Shown here in pieces: positions 44,106 to 53,510 of a DNA stretch of 64,000 bases (its first letter is position 1; each line of letters begins with the position of its first letter). Under the pieces are notes generated by a model that ran no database searches, was not told the DNA's origin, and worked only from the letters and a program-made list of their open reading frames with translations. This DNA comes from HKCCE3408 sp039191215 (GTDB lineage: Bacteria > Pseudomonadota > Alphaproteobacteria > Rhodobacterales > Rhodobacteraceae). Location of the stretch: contig JBCCXT010000009.1 in NCBI GenBank assembly GCA_039191215.1, positions 1 through 64,000 on the forward strand. The letters run 5' to 3'. The translations under genes were made by a program, and so were the position numbers.

Positions 44106-46804
44106 GCGGCAGTCTGAACAAACCGACACCCGTGACGGTCGAAAACCGCGCCGGATTGCCCGCCATCCGCACCCGCGTCGGCACCCATTCGACGTTTTTG
44201 GACGCCATGTTGCGCGGTCTGGCTGATGCCAATCGGCCAGGGCTGTCAGAACTGCGCACGCGTGAGGCGGGCGATTTTAGCCTTGGGCTGCTCGACGCCT
44301 GGGCAGGTGTCTGCGACACGCTCACCTTCTATCAAGAGCGCCATTCAAACGAGGCCTATCTGCGCACCGCAACCGAGCGCGAGAGCATCCGCGCCCATGC
44401 CCGACTTGTGGGCTATGAACTGGCGCCCGCCAAGGCGGCAGGCACATTTCTTGCCTTTGAGGCCGAAGAGGTCGACGCACCCGATGATGCGCTACAATAT
44501 GGGCCCGGTCTTCAGGTCCGCTCTGTCCCGCGCGACGACGAGCTGCCGCAGATCTTTGAGACGATCGAGCCGCTGACGGCGCGGGGCGATTGGAACGCGA
44601 TGCGCCCGCGCATGGCCTATCCGCAAATCCTCACGGCCGATGACGACGAGATCTCGCTGACACCGGACGCACCGCGCCTAATTAAGGGCGATCCGATTCT
44701 ATTCATTCAAGGTAAGGCGCCCGTCGCATTCACAAATGCCGATCGGCCTGGCTTTTTGCGCCGAGTGACGGATCTGTCCGACGGATTGGGCGGCCGGAAG
44801 ATCGGCAGTTTGGCCGCCAATCCCACAGGGCCTGCACCCTATATCTTCGAGATTGCGACGGAGTTTCTCGCCTGGCCGGCAACGCTTACCTTAAGCACAA
44901 ACAGCCTTGCCAGCACGGTGCCGGCAGCCAGTTGGTCCGTGGGCGCGTTTTCCACCGCGATAGCTTATAACTCGGTCTCGCTTTTCACGCTTAATGCCGC
45001 GATCACAGCGCTCACCATTACGGCGGAAGACCCGATCCTGCCCTTTGTGATGCGCGTGCGCGCGGGGTTCTTCGGCAACACGGCTATCTCCAAACGCGCC
45101 TCGCCGGTAGAGGCCAGCGACCAAACCGTCAGCGCCGTTTCTTACACGACAAGCGCGCCTTCGGGCCTTGATGACACCCATCAAGAGGTCAGCGACGCCG
45201 CCCATCCGTCAGGCCGCTATTACGTCTACTTGGACCGGGAATATCCCGAGATAACACCGGGCCAGGTTCTGCTTGTGCGCGACGCGGCGAACGAGGCGTT
45301 TGTCGAGATCCACGCAGCCGAGGCCCAAAGCGTCGAGGGTTATTCGATGTCGGCCAAGGTCACGCGGCTGGAGGTCGACAATGTCGGCCGAACGCCCTCT
45401 GGCGGGACGCGTAATCTCAATCTTTTCAACACGCGCACTGCGGTGGCCTACACGGTCGCCGAACCGCTGCCCCTGTCGGATCTGCCCATCACCCGACCAG
45501 TCGGCGAGACATTGGGTGATCTGCGCACCGATCAGCTCGAGCTCGACAGCCCGGAATTGCAGCTTCTGCCGGGCAAATCCGTCGCCATCACTGGCGCGTT
45601 GCAGGAGCTTTCCGGCGTTGCCGGAGCCGAGATCCGCACAATCAAAGAAAACACCCTCAATGACGGTTTCTCGGTCCTGACCTTCACCCAACCCCTGTCG
45701 CAGACCTATGTGCGCGATAGCGTGCGCATCAATGCCAATGTCGCTGAGGCGACCCATGGCGAGACGGTGGAAGAGATCTTGGGTGACGGGGATGCAACGC
45801 TGCCGTTCCAAACCTTCAAGCTGAAGTCCACGCCGCTTACTCATGTCTCCGCCCGGACCACGTCCGGTATGGCACCGGCACTAGAGGTCCGCGTCGATAA
45901 TGTCTGTTGGGATCTGGTGGAGGATTTCCGCGACGCAGGCCCCGAGGATCAGGTGTACCTGCTTAGGATCGAGGAAGACGGCACAACCTTTATCATTCTT
46001 GGCGACGGGATCACCGGCCAGCGCGCCGCGACCGGTCAGGACAACGTTACAGCACTTTATCGCAAGGGCGCGGGCCTGAATGGGCATCTCGACGCGGGCC
46101 AGTTGTCGCTTCTTGCCACCAAGCCCGTGGGCCTGAAGGGCGTGACCAATCCGCTTGTCTCCTCTGGCGCGGCTGATGCCGAAGCGCTCGAAGATGCCCG
46201 CCAGAACGCACCTTTAAAGGTGCTGACCCTCGGCCGCGTTGTGTCCTTGCGCGATTACGAAGATTTCGCCCGCGGGTTTGCAGCCGTTGCCAAGGCGCGC
46301 GCGGATTGGACCTTTGACGGCTTTGCGCGACCGATCTTCCTGACCGTGGCAGGTCAGGACGGCGCAATTCTCGCCGAGACCGGAAAGGACATGACCAATT
46401 TGCGTGCCGCACTTCTGGCCGCGGGCGAGGCCGATCAGCGCGTATCCGTTTTCAATCACCGGCCCGCAAGCTTTGCCGTCGCCGCCCAGCTTTATCTCGA
46501 TCCAGCCTACATCCCCGATGACGTGCTGGAGGCCGCCCGGCGCCAGCTAGAGCTCGATTTCTGTTTCCAGGCCCGCGGTTTGGGTCAGGCGGTCAGCCAC
46601 GCTCAGATCATCGCAAGCCTGCAAAGCGTGCCCGGGACGCGGGGGGTTGATCTGAATGCGCTCTACCGGGTGGGCGAGGCGGAGGAGCGGCGCAACCGGC
46701 TGGTGGCTTCCGTCGCCCGCCCTGATCTAAGCGGTGCCATCCCCGAACCTGCTGAGCTGCTGATCATCGATCCTGCCGCAATCACGTTGGAGCCTGCGTC
46801 ATGA
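44102..46804 (+). CDS. Baseplate assembly protein (J-like), second copy
   Basis: A 900-residue relative of the previous gene (Afp12-like position). Typical strings include LGLLDAWAGVCDTLTFYQERHSNEAYL at the N-terminus and VSLRDYEDFARGFAAVAKARADW near the C-terminus, with VTNPLVSSGAADAEALEDAR just before it. Two such genes in a row are usual in the simpler eCIS subtypes. It overlaps the tail-protein-I gene by ATGA. Confidence 0.88.
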   Translation: MSGSLNKPTPVTVENRAGLPAIRTRVGTHSTFLDAMLRGLADANRPGLSELRTREAGDFSLGLLDAWAGVCDTLTFYQERHSNEAYLRTATERESIRAHARLVGYELAPAKAAGTFLAFEAEEVDAPDDALQYGPGLQVRSVPRDDELPQIFETIEPLTARGDWNAMRPRMAYPQILTADDDEISLTPDAPRLIKGDPILFIQGKAPVAFTNADRPGFLRRVTDLSDGLGGRKIGSLAANPTGPAPYIFEIATEFLAWPATLTLSTNSLASTVPAASWSVGAFSTAIAYNSVSLFTLNAAITALTITAEDPILPFVMRVRAGFFGNTAISKRASPVEASDQTVSAVSYTTSAPSGLDDTHQEVSDAAHPSGRYYVYLDREYPEITPGQVLLVRDAANEAFVEIHAAEAQSVEGYSMSAKVTRLEVDNVGRTPSGGTRNLNLFNTRTAVAYTVAEPLPLSDLPITRPVGETLGDLRTDQLELDSPELQLLPGKSVAITGALQELSGVAGAEIRTIKENTLNDGFSVLTFTQPLSQTYVRDSVRINANVAEATHGETVEEILGDGDATLPFQTFKLKSTPLTHVSARTTSGMAPALEVRVDNVCWDLVEDFRDAGPEDQVYLLRIEEDGTTFIILGDGITGQRAATGQDNVTALYRKGAGLNGHLDAGQLSLLATKPVGLKGVTNPLVSSGAADAEALEDARQNAPLKVLTLGRVVSLRDYEDFARGFAAVAKARADWTFDGFARPIFLTVAGQDGAILAETGKDMTNLRAALLAAGEADQRVSVFNHRPASFAVAAQLYLDPAYIPDDVLEAARRQLELDFCFQARGLGQAVSHAQIIASLQSVPGTRGVDLNALYRVGEAEERRNRLVASVARPDLSGAIPEPAELLIIDPAAITLEPAS

Positions 46805-48888
46805 GCCTGTCCGTAGACGAGATTTTCGAGCTTCTGCCGGCCTATCTTCGGGTACGAGACGCAACCGAAGGTCAGCGGGTCAAGGGCCGAGTGGCCCCCG
46901 GAGATGACCGCGAGGCCGAGGATTTCGGGCCGCTGCGCAATCTCGCATCCCTCATCGCGCGCGAAGGCCAGATCGTCGAGGAGAGCCTGCACGCGCTTTA
47001 TGATGACGCCTTTATCGAGACCTGCGCGCCTTGGGTGATCCCCTATCTGGGGGATCTGTTGGGCGTACGCGGCCTGAGCCAGACGCCCAAGGGCATCGAT
47101 ATGCGTGCTCGCGTGGCTGACGCGCTGAGCCTGCGCGCACGCAAAGGCACGCTCAGAGCCTTGGAGCACGCGGCCGCCAAGGACAGCGGCTGGCCAGTCT
47201 ACGCCGTTGAGTATTGGAAGCGCCTAAACCACGCCCAGTCCGTGCGCCTGATCCATCCAGAGCAGGGCGCATCGGTAGATATGCGCAACAAGTCGGCCCT
47301 GGCACGCGTGGACACGCCGTTCGAACAGGACAGCCGCAGTGTCGATGTCCGCCGGATCGACACCAGCGGCGGCGGAAAATGGAACCTCAGCAATATCGGG
47401 CTGCATGTTTGGCGGCTCATCCCCTATTCGCTGACCGGGCATGTGGTGCAGCCGGTGAGCGCCGGGCGACGGGATTTCCGCTTTCATCCACTGGGCTGCG
47501 ATGCGGGCCTGTTCGATCTTTTGGGCGTGCAAGGCGACATCGACACACCGGCCGCGGAGGCGGTCATGCCGTCACGCATCACGCGGGCGATCATGGCCGA
47601 ACGGCCGGATCGGTTTTATGGCCCGGATCTGGCCATTGAGGTCAGAGTCGGCGGCGCAGCCATACCGGTCGAAGACATCAAAACCGCCCATCTCGGCGAT
47701 CTGCCGACCGGAGAGGCGGAGCCGGATTGGAACCATACCGCGCGCAACGAGCAGGTTCTCATTGACCCCGAGCTGGGCCGCCTCAAAGTTGGGCCCGATC
47801 TCACTGGCCCGGTACGCATCACCTGCCATTTCGCCCGTCCGTTGGAGTTGGGCGGCGGCGAGCACGGGCGTGAAGGACCCATTGGCTCAGTCGAGGGCGG
47901 CGCGGTGGTCGCACCCTCGATTTCGGTCTCCAACCGGATCTCATCGCAAGGTGGGGCGGGCGTCTTCCTGCTCGATCAGACAACGCGCTATACGGCCGGC
48001 GGCATCATCAACGTGCCTGCTGACGGTCTGCTCAAGATCGTAGGGACCGATGGCCACTTCCCCACATTGCGCCTGACCGCACCGCTTGAGATTGCGCTTG
48101 GCAACGGGGCGGAGGTGGAGCTTAACGGCCTGCGCGTATTCAATAACGTCCTGAGGGTCACAGGAACCGGTGCCAAGGCGACGTTGAAGGATTGCACGCT
48201 TGTGCCAGGTCGCAGCTTGCGCCGGGACGGTGCCGCTGTCAGCCCAGGCGCTGCGGCGCTGGAACTGGATGTCGCGGGCGCGACGCTCTGCCTTGAGCGC
48301 TGCATCGCGGGTCCCGTCCGGCTGACCACGGATGTCGATGCGAGTTTCGAGGAATGCATTATCGATGCCGGCAGCTCTGAGGACCCGGCCATCTTTGCCG
48401 CGCCGGGGTCAGCGCGTCACGTCATGCGACTTGACCGCTCCACCGTGCGCGGCCGCGTCGAAACGGACGCGTTCAGCGATGGCGCCCGATCCCTGGTTGA
48501 AGGCATTGGCGTGCGGCGCGACAGTGACGCGCGGTTGGCCACATCCGATACGTTGTTTGTCTCCGCCGCCACCCCTGCTGTGCAAGCCGCACGACGCCAG
48601 GTTGGCTGCATCCGATTTTCATACGTGCCCCAGGGCAGTTTCACACCACGGCTTTACCGCTGTGTTGAGCGACCCGCCCCGGTCTTTTCCAGTCTTAGAT
48701 ACGCGGATCCCGATTACATGCTGCTGGCGCCCGAGGCGGGCGACGAATTTCGCCGCGGGGCGGCAGGGGGCGGCGAGATCGGGGCCTATAACCGTGCTGC
48801 GCACACGGCGCGCGCAGATAACATCCGGCGCTCCATCAGCGATTTCCTGCGCTTCGGACATAGGGCGGGGGTCTTCCATGAAACGTGA
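46801..48888 (+). CDS. Tail protein I-like baseplate protein with beta-helix C-terminus
   Basis: A 695-residue protein. The first about 180 residues are Tail_P2_I-like (ELLPAYLRVRDATEG, YDDAFIETCAPWVIPYLGDLLGVRG, LSLRARKGTLRALE). The rest is beta-rich; from about residue 380 a parallel-beta-helix-like repeat pattern (LRLTAPLEIALGNGAEVELNG, LEECI-type rungs) appears. This may be the peripheral baseplate or receptor-facing part. Confidence 0.85.
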   Translation: MSLSVDEIFELLPAYLRVRDATEGQRVKGRVAPGDDREAEDFGPLRNLASLIAREGQIVEESLHALYDDAFIETCAPWVIPYLGDLLGVRGLSQTPKGIDMRARVADALSLRARKGTLRALEHAAAKDSGWPVYAVEYWKRLNHAQSVRLIHPEQGASVDMRNKSALARVDTPFEQDSRSVDVRRIDTSGGGKWNLSNIGLHVWRLIPYSLTGHVVQPVSAGRRDFRFHPLGCDAGLFDLLGVQGDIDTPAAEAVMPSRITRAIMAERPDRFYGPDLAIEVRVGGAAIPVEDIKTAHLGDLPTGEAEPDWNHTARNEQVLIDPELGRLKVGPDLTGPVRITCHFARPLELGGGEHGREGPIGSVEGGAVVAPSISVSNRISSQGGAGVFLLDQTTRYTAGGIINVPADGLLKIVGTDGHFPTLRLTAPLEIALGNGAEVELNGLRVFNNVLRVTGTGAKATLKDCTLVPGRSLRRDGAAVSPGAAALELDVAGATLCLERCIAGPVRLTTDVDASFEECIIDAGSSEDPAIFAAPGSARHVMRLDRSTVRGRVETDAFSDGARSLVEGIGVRRDSDARLATSDTLFVSAATPAVQAARRQVGCIRFSYVPQGSFTPRLYRCVERPAPVFSSLRYADPDYMLLAPEAGDEFRRGAAGGGEIGAYNRAAHTARADNIRRSISDFLRFGHRAGVFHET

Positions 48889-48927
48889 ATTTGAGCGCAT
48901 CGGAACAATCAGATTGGAGGGTCTGAC

Positions 48928-51780
48928 ATGAAAGGGGATTTTTCACGCTGGCGCGCACCAAACGGCCTGCAGCAGGCCTATATGGGCGTGGTTATGCAAC
49001 AGGGCCGGTTGCTCACCGACAGCGACTGGAACGAGACTCTGTCGATCCATGCTTTTCGCTCTGAGACGGCGCTTACTGATTTGGTCGGCCGCTCCGGCAC
49101 ATCCAAAGAAGAGCCTGGCTTTGAGATCAATCCTGGTGCTGGTGGATTTACCATCGGGGCGGGCCGCTTTTATGTCGATGGGCTTATGGTCGAGAATGCC
49201 GAAGCCGTCTCCTACGATGCCCAAAGCGGCGATGATCTCAGCTTCGATCCGTTCTTCGCCCCAGATCTGGGCCCCGGCGCGGAAGCGCTGATCTTTTTGG
49301 AAGCCAGCAAGACCCATGTCACCGCCCAAGAAGATGCGCTCCTCTCCGACCCCGCACTTGGCGGTCCTGACACGTGCACCCGGATCAAGGCGCAATGGCG
49401 CGTGCGCGCCCTGCCGATCAACGTCACGGGTGATGCCCGGGATACCCTGATCGAGCGTGCTCGATGCGGGATTATGCCCGATGACGACGCGTTTCGTGCG
49501 ACGACCGGCCGGATGCGCGCGGGCACAGCACCGGCAGCCGAATTGCCCGAGGATGCTGATTGTCTGATACCGCCGGAGGCGGGTTATTTGAGCCAGGAGA
49601 ACCAGACATACCGCATCCAGATTGTGACGGGCGGCAGCCGGAGCGCCGCGCGATTTGTCTGGTCGCGCGAAAATGGCGCCGTTCAGGCCCTGCTTGAGCG
49701 CAACGCGGATGGCGAATTTGTTCTGCGCGGGGCGCAGGATTTGGAGCCGATGAACTTCGTCTCCGGCGGCTGGGTTGAGGTGTTTGACGACCACAACACG
49801 GCTCTGGGCACCACCGGTCAGTTTTTGCGGCTGACCCTGACAGAAGGCGTCGCCAGCTTCACGCCCGGCGTCACCGGCATCGACCAGATGGTCAATCCGC
49901 GCGTTCGGCGCTGGGATACGCCGGCAAGTGGCCCGGCGCGCCTGCCGCTCACCACCACCGCCATGGACCTGGAGAATGGCGTTCAGGTGAGCTTCACCAG
50001 TGGGTTTTACCAAGAGGGCGACTTTTGGATCTTCGAGGCGCGCGCGGCCACCGGCACCGTCATCTGGCCGCAGCGGCGCGACGACGAGCCCGATGAGGCC
50101 GTCCTGCCCTTTGGCTGGGGCCGCCACTACGCACCGCTTGCCCTTGCTACCCGCGCAGGCGGTGGGATAGCGGGCGTCGAGGATATTCGTCCGCTGATCC
50201 CGAACCTCGTCTGCCTGGAAGCCGAAGATATCCGCTTTGATGACACTGTTTGCCAAATGGGTGCCGAGACTGTCCAAGAGGCGCTGGAGGTCCTGTGCCA
50301 GCGTTCAGGCGGCGAGGGCATCTGCACTTTTGTCGCCGGCTCGCGCGGTGAGCTCCTCTCGATCGTGCGCGCTTTGCAGCCGGGCCAGCACGCGCGTATC
50401 TGCCTGCGCGGTGCACAATTCCCGCTCGACATCCCGCTTGAGTTCAATCGGCTTGGCCACATCACCCTGGAGGGAACCGGCCCGCAAAGCATCGTTTCCG
50501 TCGCTGATGGTGAGGCGGCCTTCCTGTTTCGCGACTGTGCCTCGGTCCGCGTAACCGACATGTCGCTCAATGGCGGGCGGACCGGGACAGAGCCCCCCGG
50601 CCGGCGCGCCGGCCGGTTGGGGTCGATCACGGCCATCAATTGCGGCGATACATCGGTTGAGCGGGTGCGCCTGCGCTGTAAGGCTGGGCTGGATCGGGCG
50701 GCGGCCTGCATTTCAACCCGGGCCGGCAATCGGCGGGCTCAGGTGCTGGTGCGGGATTGTCATTTGACCGTGGGGCAGGCCCAGATCGGGGTGAACATCA
50801 TTGAGGCCCGCCGGGCTGTGGTCGAAAACAACTTGCTGGTGCCCGAATTTGTCAGTCCTGGTCGCGTTTTAGACCGCATGATTGCCGATCCGGTCCTGGT
50901 TGGCCGCATTTCTCGTGGGCTTTTGTGGTTTGATGACAGCATACCGGGGAATGCGGGCAATGTGCTGGTCAACGGGCAGGAAGCCCCTCTCAGCAGCCTG
51001 CGCCCTCGTTTCGAGGCGTTGAGCTTTGATCTAAACAATCAGGCGCGACGGCTGCGCGGCTTTGCCTCCTTTGGCGTGGCACAAAATCTGCTGCGCGCGA
51101 TTGAGGCAAACCGGGCCGAGGCGGTGGCAGATACGCGTGAGATGCGGGCCTATATCCGCAATGTGCTGGCGACCGCGATCCGCAATAATGGAAGGGCGCG
51201 TGTCGGCCAGTCGAACCAGCGGATCTTTCCCTTCGCAACGCTTGGCCTGCCCGATGCGGGCTATATGGCGCAAGGCATTGTCATCGCGGGCGCCGAGGTC
51301 GAAGAGGCGCTTGTGACAGGCAATCATATCGAACGGGCAAATGACGGTATTCGCATTGCAGCCAGCGGCAGGGAGGATCCCAACCCACCGGGCTGGCTTG
51401 ACGGTCGGCGCCCGCGCAATATCGTCCGCCAAGCGCGCGTGCGGGAAAATGTCATCGAGCTCCAACCGGTCTCTGCCCTGTCCGTCGCCCATGGGATATA
51501 TCTCGGTCATGTGGACAATGTGACCGCCGGGCAGAACCGCATCACCGGTACGCAAAATTTCGAGCAATCTGAATTCCGGCCGCACTATGGCATGCGTCAG
51601 TTTGGGTACCGGGGCCGCCTCCTTGTCTGGAGCGAAAACCATGCCGAGCAGATCTCCAATGGGTTTGCGGTCTTGCCGAGTATCAATCCGGACACGGTCG
51701 GGACCTGGCGTCTGCGGGACAACAACGCATTCGACACCCGCAACCGAACCATCGTGGCGCAAGGTGTGGACGTGTTGTGA
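48928..51780 (+). CDS. DUF6519 beta-helix protein of the injection system
   Basis: A 950-residue protein. The N-terminus MKGDFSRWRAPNGLQQAYMG with VVMQQGRLLTDSDWNE is the DUF6519 signature; later parts show GITGIDQM-like loops and from about residue 490 a right-handed parallel beta-helix pattern (GHITLEGTGPQSIVSVADGE, FLFRDCASVRVTDMSLNGG). It is a likely surface or fibre-like decoration of the baseplate. It has a strong GGAGGG ribosome site and is the last gene of the operon. Confidence 0.88.
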   Translation: MKGDFSRWRAPNGLQQAYMGVVMQQGRLLTDSDWNETLSIHAFRSETALTDLVGRSGTSKEEPGFEINPGAGGFTIGAGRFYVDGLMVENAEAVSYDAQSGDDLSFDPFFAPDLGPGAEALIFLEASKTHVTAQEDALLSDPALGGPDTCTRIKAQWRVRALPINVTGDARDTLIERARCGIMPDDDAFRATTGRMRAGTAPAAELPEDADCLIPPEAGYLSQENQTYRIQIVTGGSRSAARFVWSRENGAVQALLERNADGEFVLRGAQDLEPMNFVSGGWVEVFDDHNTALGTTGQFLRLTLTEGVASFTPGVTGIDQMVNPRVRRWDTPASGPARLPLTTTAMDLENGVQVSFTSGFYQEGDFWIFEARAATGTVIWPQRRDDEPDEAVLPFGWGRHYAPLALATRAGGGIAGVEDIRPLIPNLVCLEAEDIRFDDTVCQMGAETVQEALEVLCQRSGGEGICTFVAGSRGELLSIVRALQPGQHARICLRGAQFPLDIPLEFNRLGHITLEGTGPQSIVSVADGEAAFLFRDCASVRVTDMSLNGGRTGTEPPGRRAGRLGSITAINCGDTSVERVRLRCKAGLDRAAACISTRAGNRRAQVLVRDCHLTVGQAQIGVNIIEARRAVVENNLLVPEFVSPGRVLDRMIADPVLVGRISRGLLWFDDSIPGNAGNVLVNGQEAPLSSLRPRFEALSFDLNNQARRLRGFASFGVAQNLLRAIEANRAEAVADTREMRAYIRNVLATAIRNNGRARVGQSNQRIFPFATLGLPDAGYMAQGIVIAGAEVEEALVTGNHIERANDGIRIAASGREDPNPPGWLDGRRPRNIVRQARVRENVIELQPVSALSVAHGIYLGHVDNVTAGQNRITGTQNFEQSEFRPHYGMRQFGYRGRLLVWSENHAEQISNGFAVLPSINPDTVGTWRLRDNNAFDTRNRTIVAQGVDVL

Positions 51781-52275
51781 TCAAAATACACCTGCCGATT
51801 GGCTAATTCTGTGAACGCAATTTTCCGGCAGCTGGTTGGCCTCTTGGCGTATGCGCCAGGAAGGATTTGTGATACAATATTCCTTGCCCGCGACGGTCGC
51901 CCGATCGTCTTCGGTATCCTTCGTTGGAGATACCAATGAATACAGCCGTTCGAATCGGTTCAAGGGCAAGGATGAGGCGCTACGGCGCCTCTACCCACGT
52001 TTGGGGCTCCCATTCTGGGGACTTTGAGCGTCGCGCCAACAAAGCGCAGCAGATTTGGCCGGCGCCCTGGAACCAAGGCCCGCCGAAAACGGGCGAAGTC
52101 CTTCCTAGCCCCAATTTCCGGTATTTTAGCTTCCGCCCACCGGCCGACAATGAATGTCAGGCGTCCCACTATCCTGGCCCCAATTGCAGTTTCGGATTGG
52201 TAGCGCCCTTTGGTTCGGCTTTGCGGTGACATCTCGACTTTGGCGTAGCAGGCCCCCGGGTCTATAAGGCTCGCC
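51781..52275. other. 495-bp intergenic region after the injection-system operon
   Basis: No supported gene. The overlapping short frames on both strands lack ribosome sites. No clear terminator is seen; a CTGCCG/CGGCAG pair 51792-51831 has a long loop and is weak. The sequence may be a decayed remnant. Confidence 0.5.
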
Positions 52276-53025
52276 ATGTCAGCATTTCGACTTGCAGCGC
52301 AGCCATCGCCCTCGTTACGGCGGCAATACTTGGCGTCGCTTCCAGAACCCCAGGAATGGTTCTTGGAAGAGTTGATCGGTCTTGGGCAAGTCTGGACGCT
52401 GGAGGATGGATCATACTGCGTCACCCACAAGAAGACCCTGGTTGAGTTTGTCAGCGCTGACCCGGCGCGTGGCGGAACGCGACTGCGCGATTTTCACGAC
52501 CAGCATGGGTTCTCGGCAGCGCTCGTGAAGTCATATGATCATGACTTGGTGCGATCCTTTAACCAGCTCGGATGGACGGCCGTTGTCGGAGGTCTTCTAT
52601 TCAGGAAGCGACGAGCCCGCTACACGGCAGCCTTTGACGGAGCAAAGATACGGGCCGCCACCTCCGCCGATTTGCGCGCAATTTGGCAGATCAACGACAC
52701 GTTCTTTGACAGCCGAGAGGAGCTTGATGGCCTGCTTGGTTCAGCAAGCCTCTGGACCGTCACAATAGACGGGGGGGTTGCCGGTTGTGGCCTGACAAAT
52801 CGTATCAACGCAGAAAGCGACGCGGTTGATGTCGGAATGATGGTCGCGCCAAGCTTTCGTCGAAGAGGATTGGGAACCCACATTGTCAGCGAATTGTGCG
52901 CCAAAGTGGAAAGCCAGGGTTTGCGCCCGGTATGCGGATGCGCGGCCGACAATATTGCGTCGCGGGCGACCTTGGAAAAGGCAGGATTTCTGTCAGAGCA
53001 TCAACTCCTGAGGTTCACTCCCTAA
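52276..53025 (+). CDS. GNAT-family N-acetyltransferase
   Basis: A 249-residue protein whose C-terminal half is a GNAT domain: VGMMVAPSFRRRGLGTHIVSELC contains the acetyl-CoA pyrophosphate-binding R/Q-x-x-G-x-G motif, followed by CGCAADNIASRATLEKAGF. The N-terminal half is less conserved. AAGG lies seven bases before ATG. No link to the upstream operon is shown; substrate unknown. Confidence 0.85.
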   Translation: MSAFRLAAQPSPSLRRQYLASLPEPQEWFLEELIGLGQVWTLEDGSYCVTHKKTLVEFVSADPARGGTRLRDFHDQHGFSAALVKSYDHDLVRSFNQLGWTAVVGGLLFRKRRARYTAAFDGAKIRAATSADLRAIWQINDTFFDSREELDGLLGSASLWTVTIDGGVAGCGLTNRINAESDAVDVGMMVAPSFRRRGLGTHIVSELCAKVESQGLRPVCGCAADNIASRATLEKAGFLSEHQLLRFTP

Positions 53026-53036
53026 CTGTTCGGTCC

Positions 53037-53393
53037 CGGCGGCTCTGAAGTTCAGGTTTTGCAGATGTACGTGTAAGGTGTGAGACCGCTCAGGGTCTTC
53101 GGGCGATTTGTGAAGGTATCGGCATCGAGGACGTCGGCAATGTGGCTGCGGCGCTGATCGCGGCTGTTGTCGCGATGGCTTTTGACGGCTCCATCCTGGA
53201 TCGTGTGGTTCTTCCATGCGACCTGGCCATCGGTCCGTGGATGGTTCGGTTTGGTCAGTCGGTGGTCAATCTCATTTGCGGTGCAGATCATGTCGACGCG
53301 CGTGGTCGCGGCGCTCCCACGACGAACCTGTCCCATCCTGCCTGCTTCCATGCCAGCGAAAAGATCACACCAGCAAACCGTGGGATCAAACAC
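53037..53393 (-). pseudogene. IS481-type transposase remnant
   Basis: The minus strand encodes the C-terminal end of an IS481-family DDE transposase: VDMICTANEIDHRLTKPNH, then PRTDGQVAWKNHTI and RPKTLSGLTPYTYICKT. A TGA codon replaces the expected Trp just after, and the frame then continues TSEP as in intact copies. The catalytic N-terminal part is missing. It is a broken insertion sequence; no clear terminal repeats are seen. Confidence 0.8.
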
Positions 53394-53510
53394 CTAGGCG
53401 CATAAAGCCGCTACATGTCGTTCCCGCAAGATCTCGTGCGCGCGGCGGCTTCTAAGACCCTCGACGAAGTTCGCAGGGAAAACGCAGCGCCAGCGATGCC
53501 TCGGGCTGAT

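Noticed and set aside
48878..48931. A 17-codon frame between the tail-protein-I-like gene and the DUF6519 gene
   Set aside because: It overlaps both neighbours and has no clear ribosome site of its own. The GGAGGG inside it serves the DUF6519 gene, so it is more likely a coincidence or leader.
26132..51780. Defective prophage instead of an injection system
   Set aside because: There is no capsid, portal, terminase, integrase or lysis gene. DUF4157, DUF4255 and AAA+ ATPase genes are eCIS hallmarks.
51960..52430. A 156-codon minus-strand frame in the gap after the injection operon
   Set aside because: No ribosome site or recognisable product; it overlaps the GNAT start and looks like a decayed or random frame.
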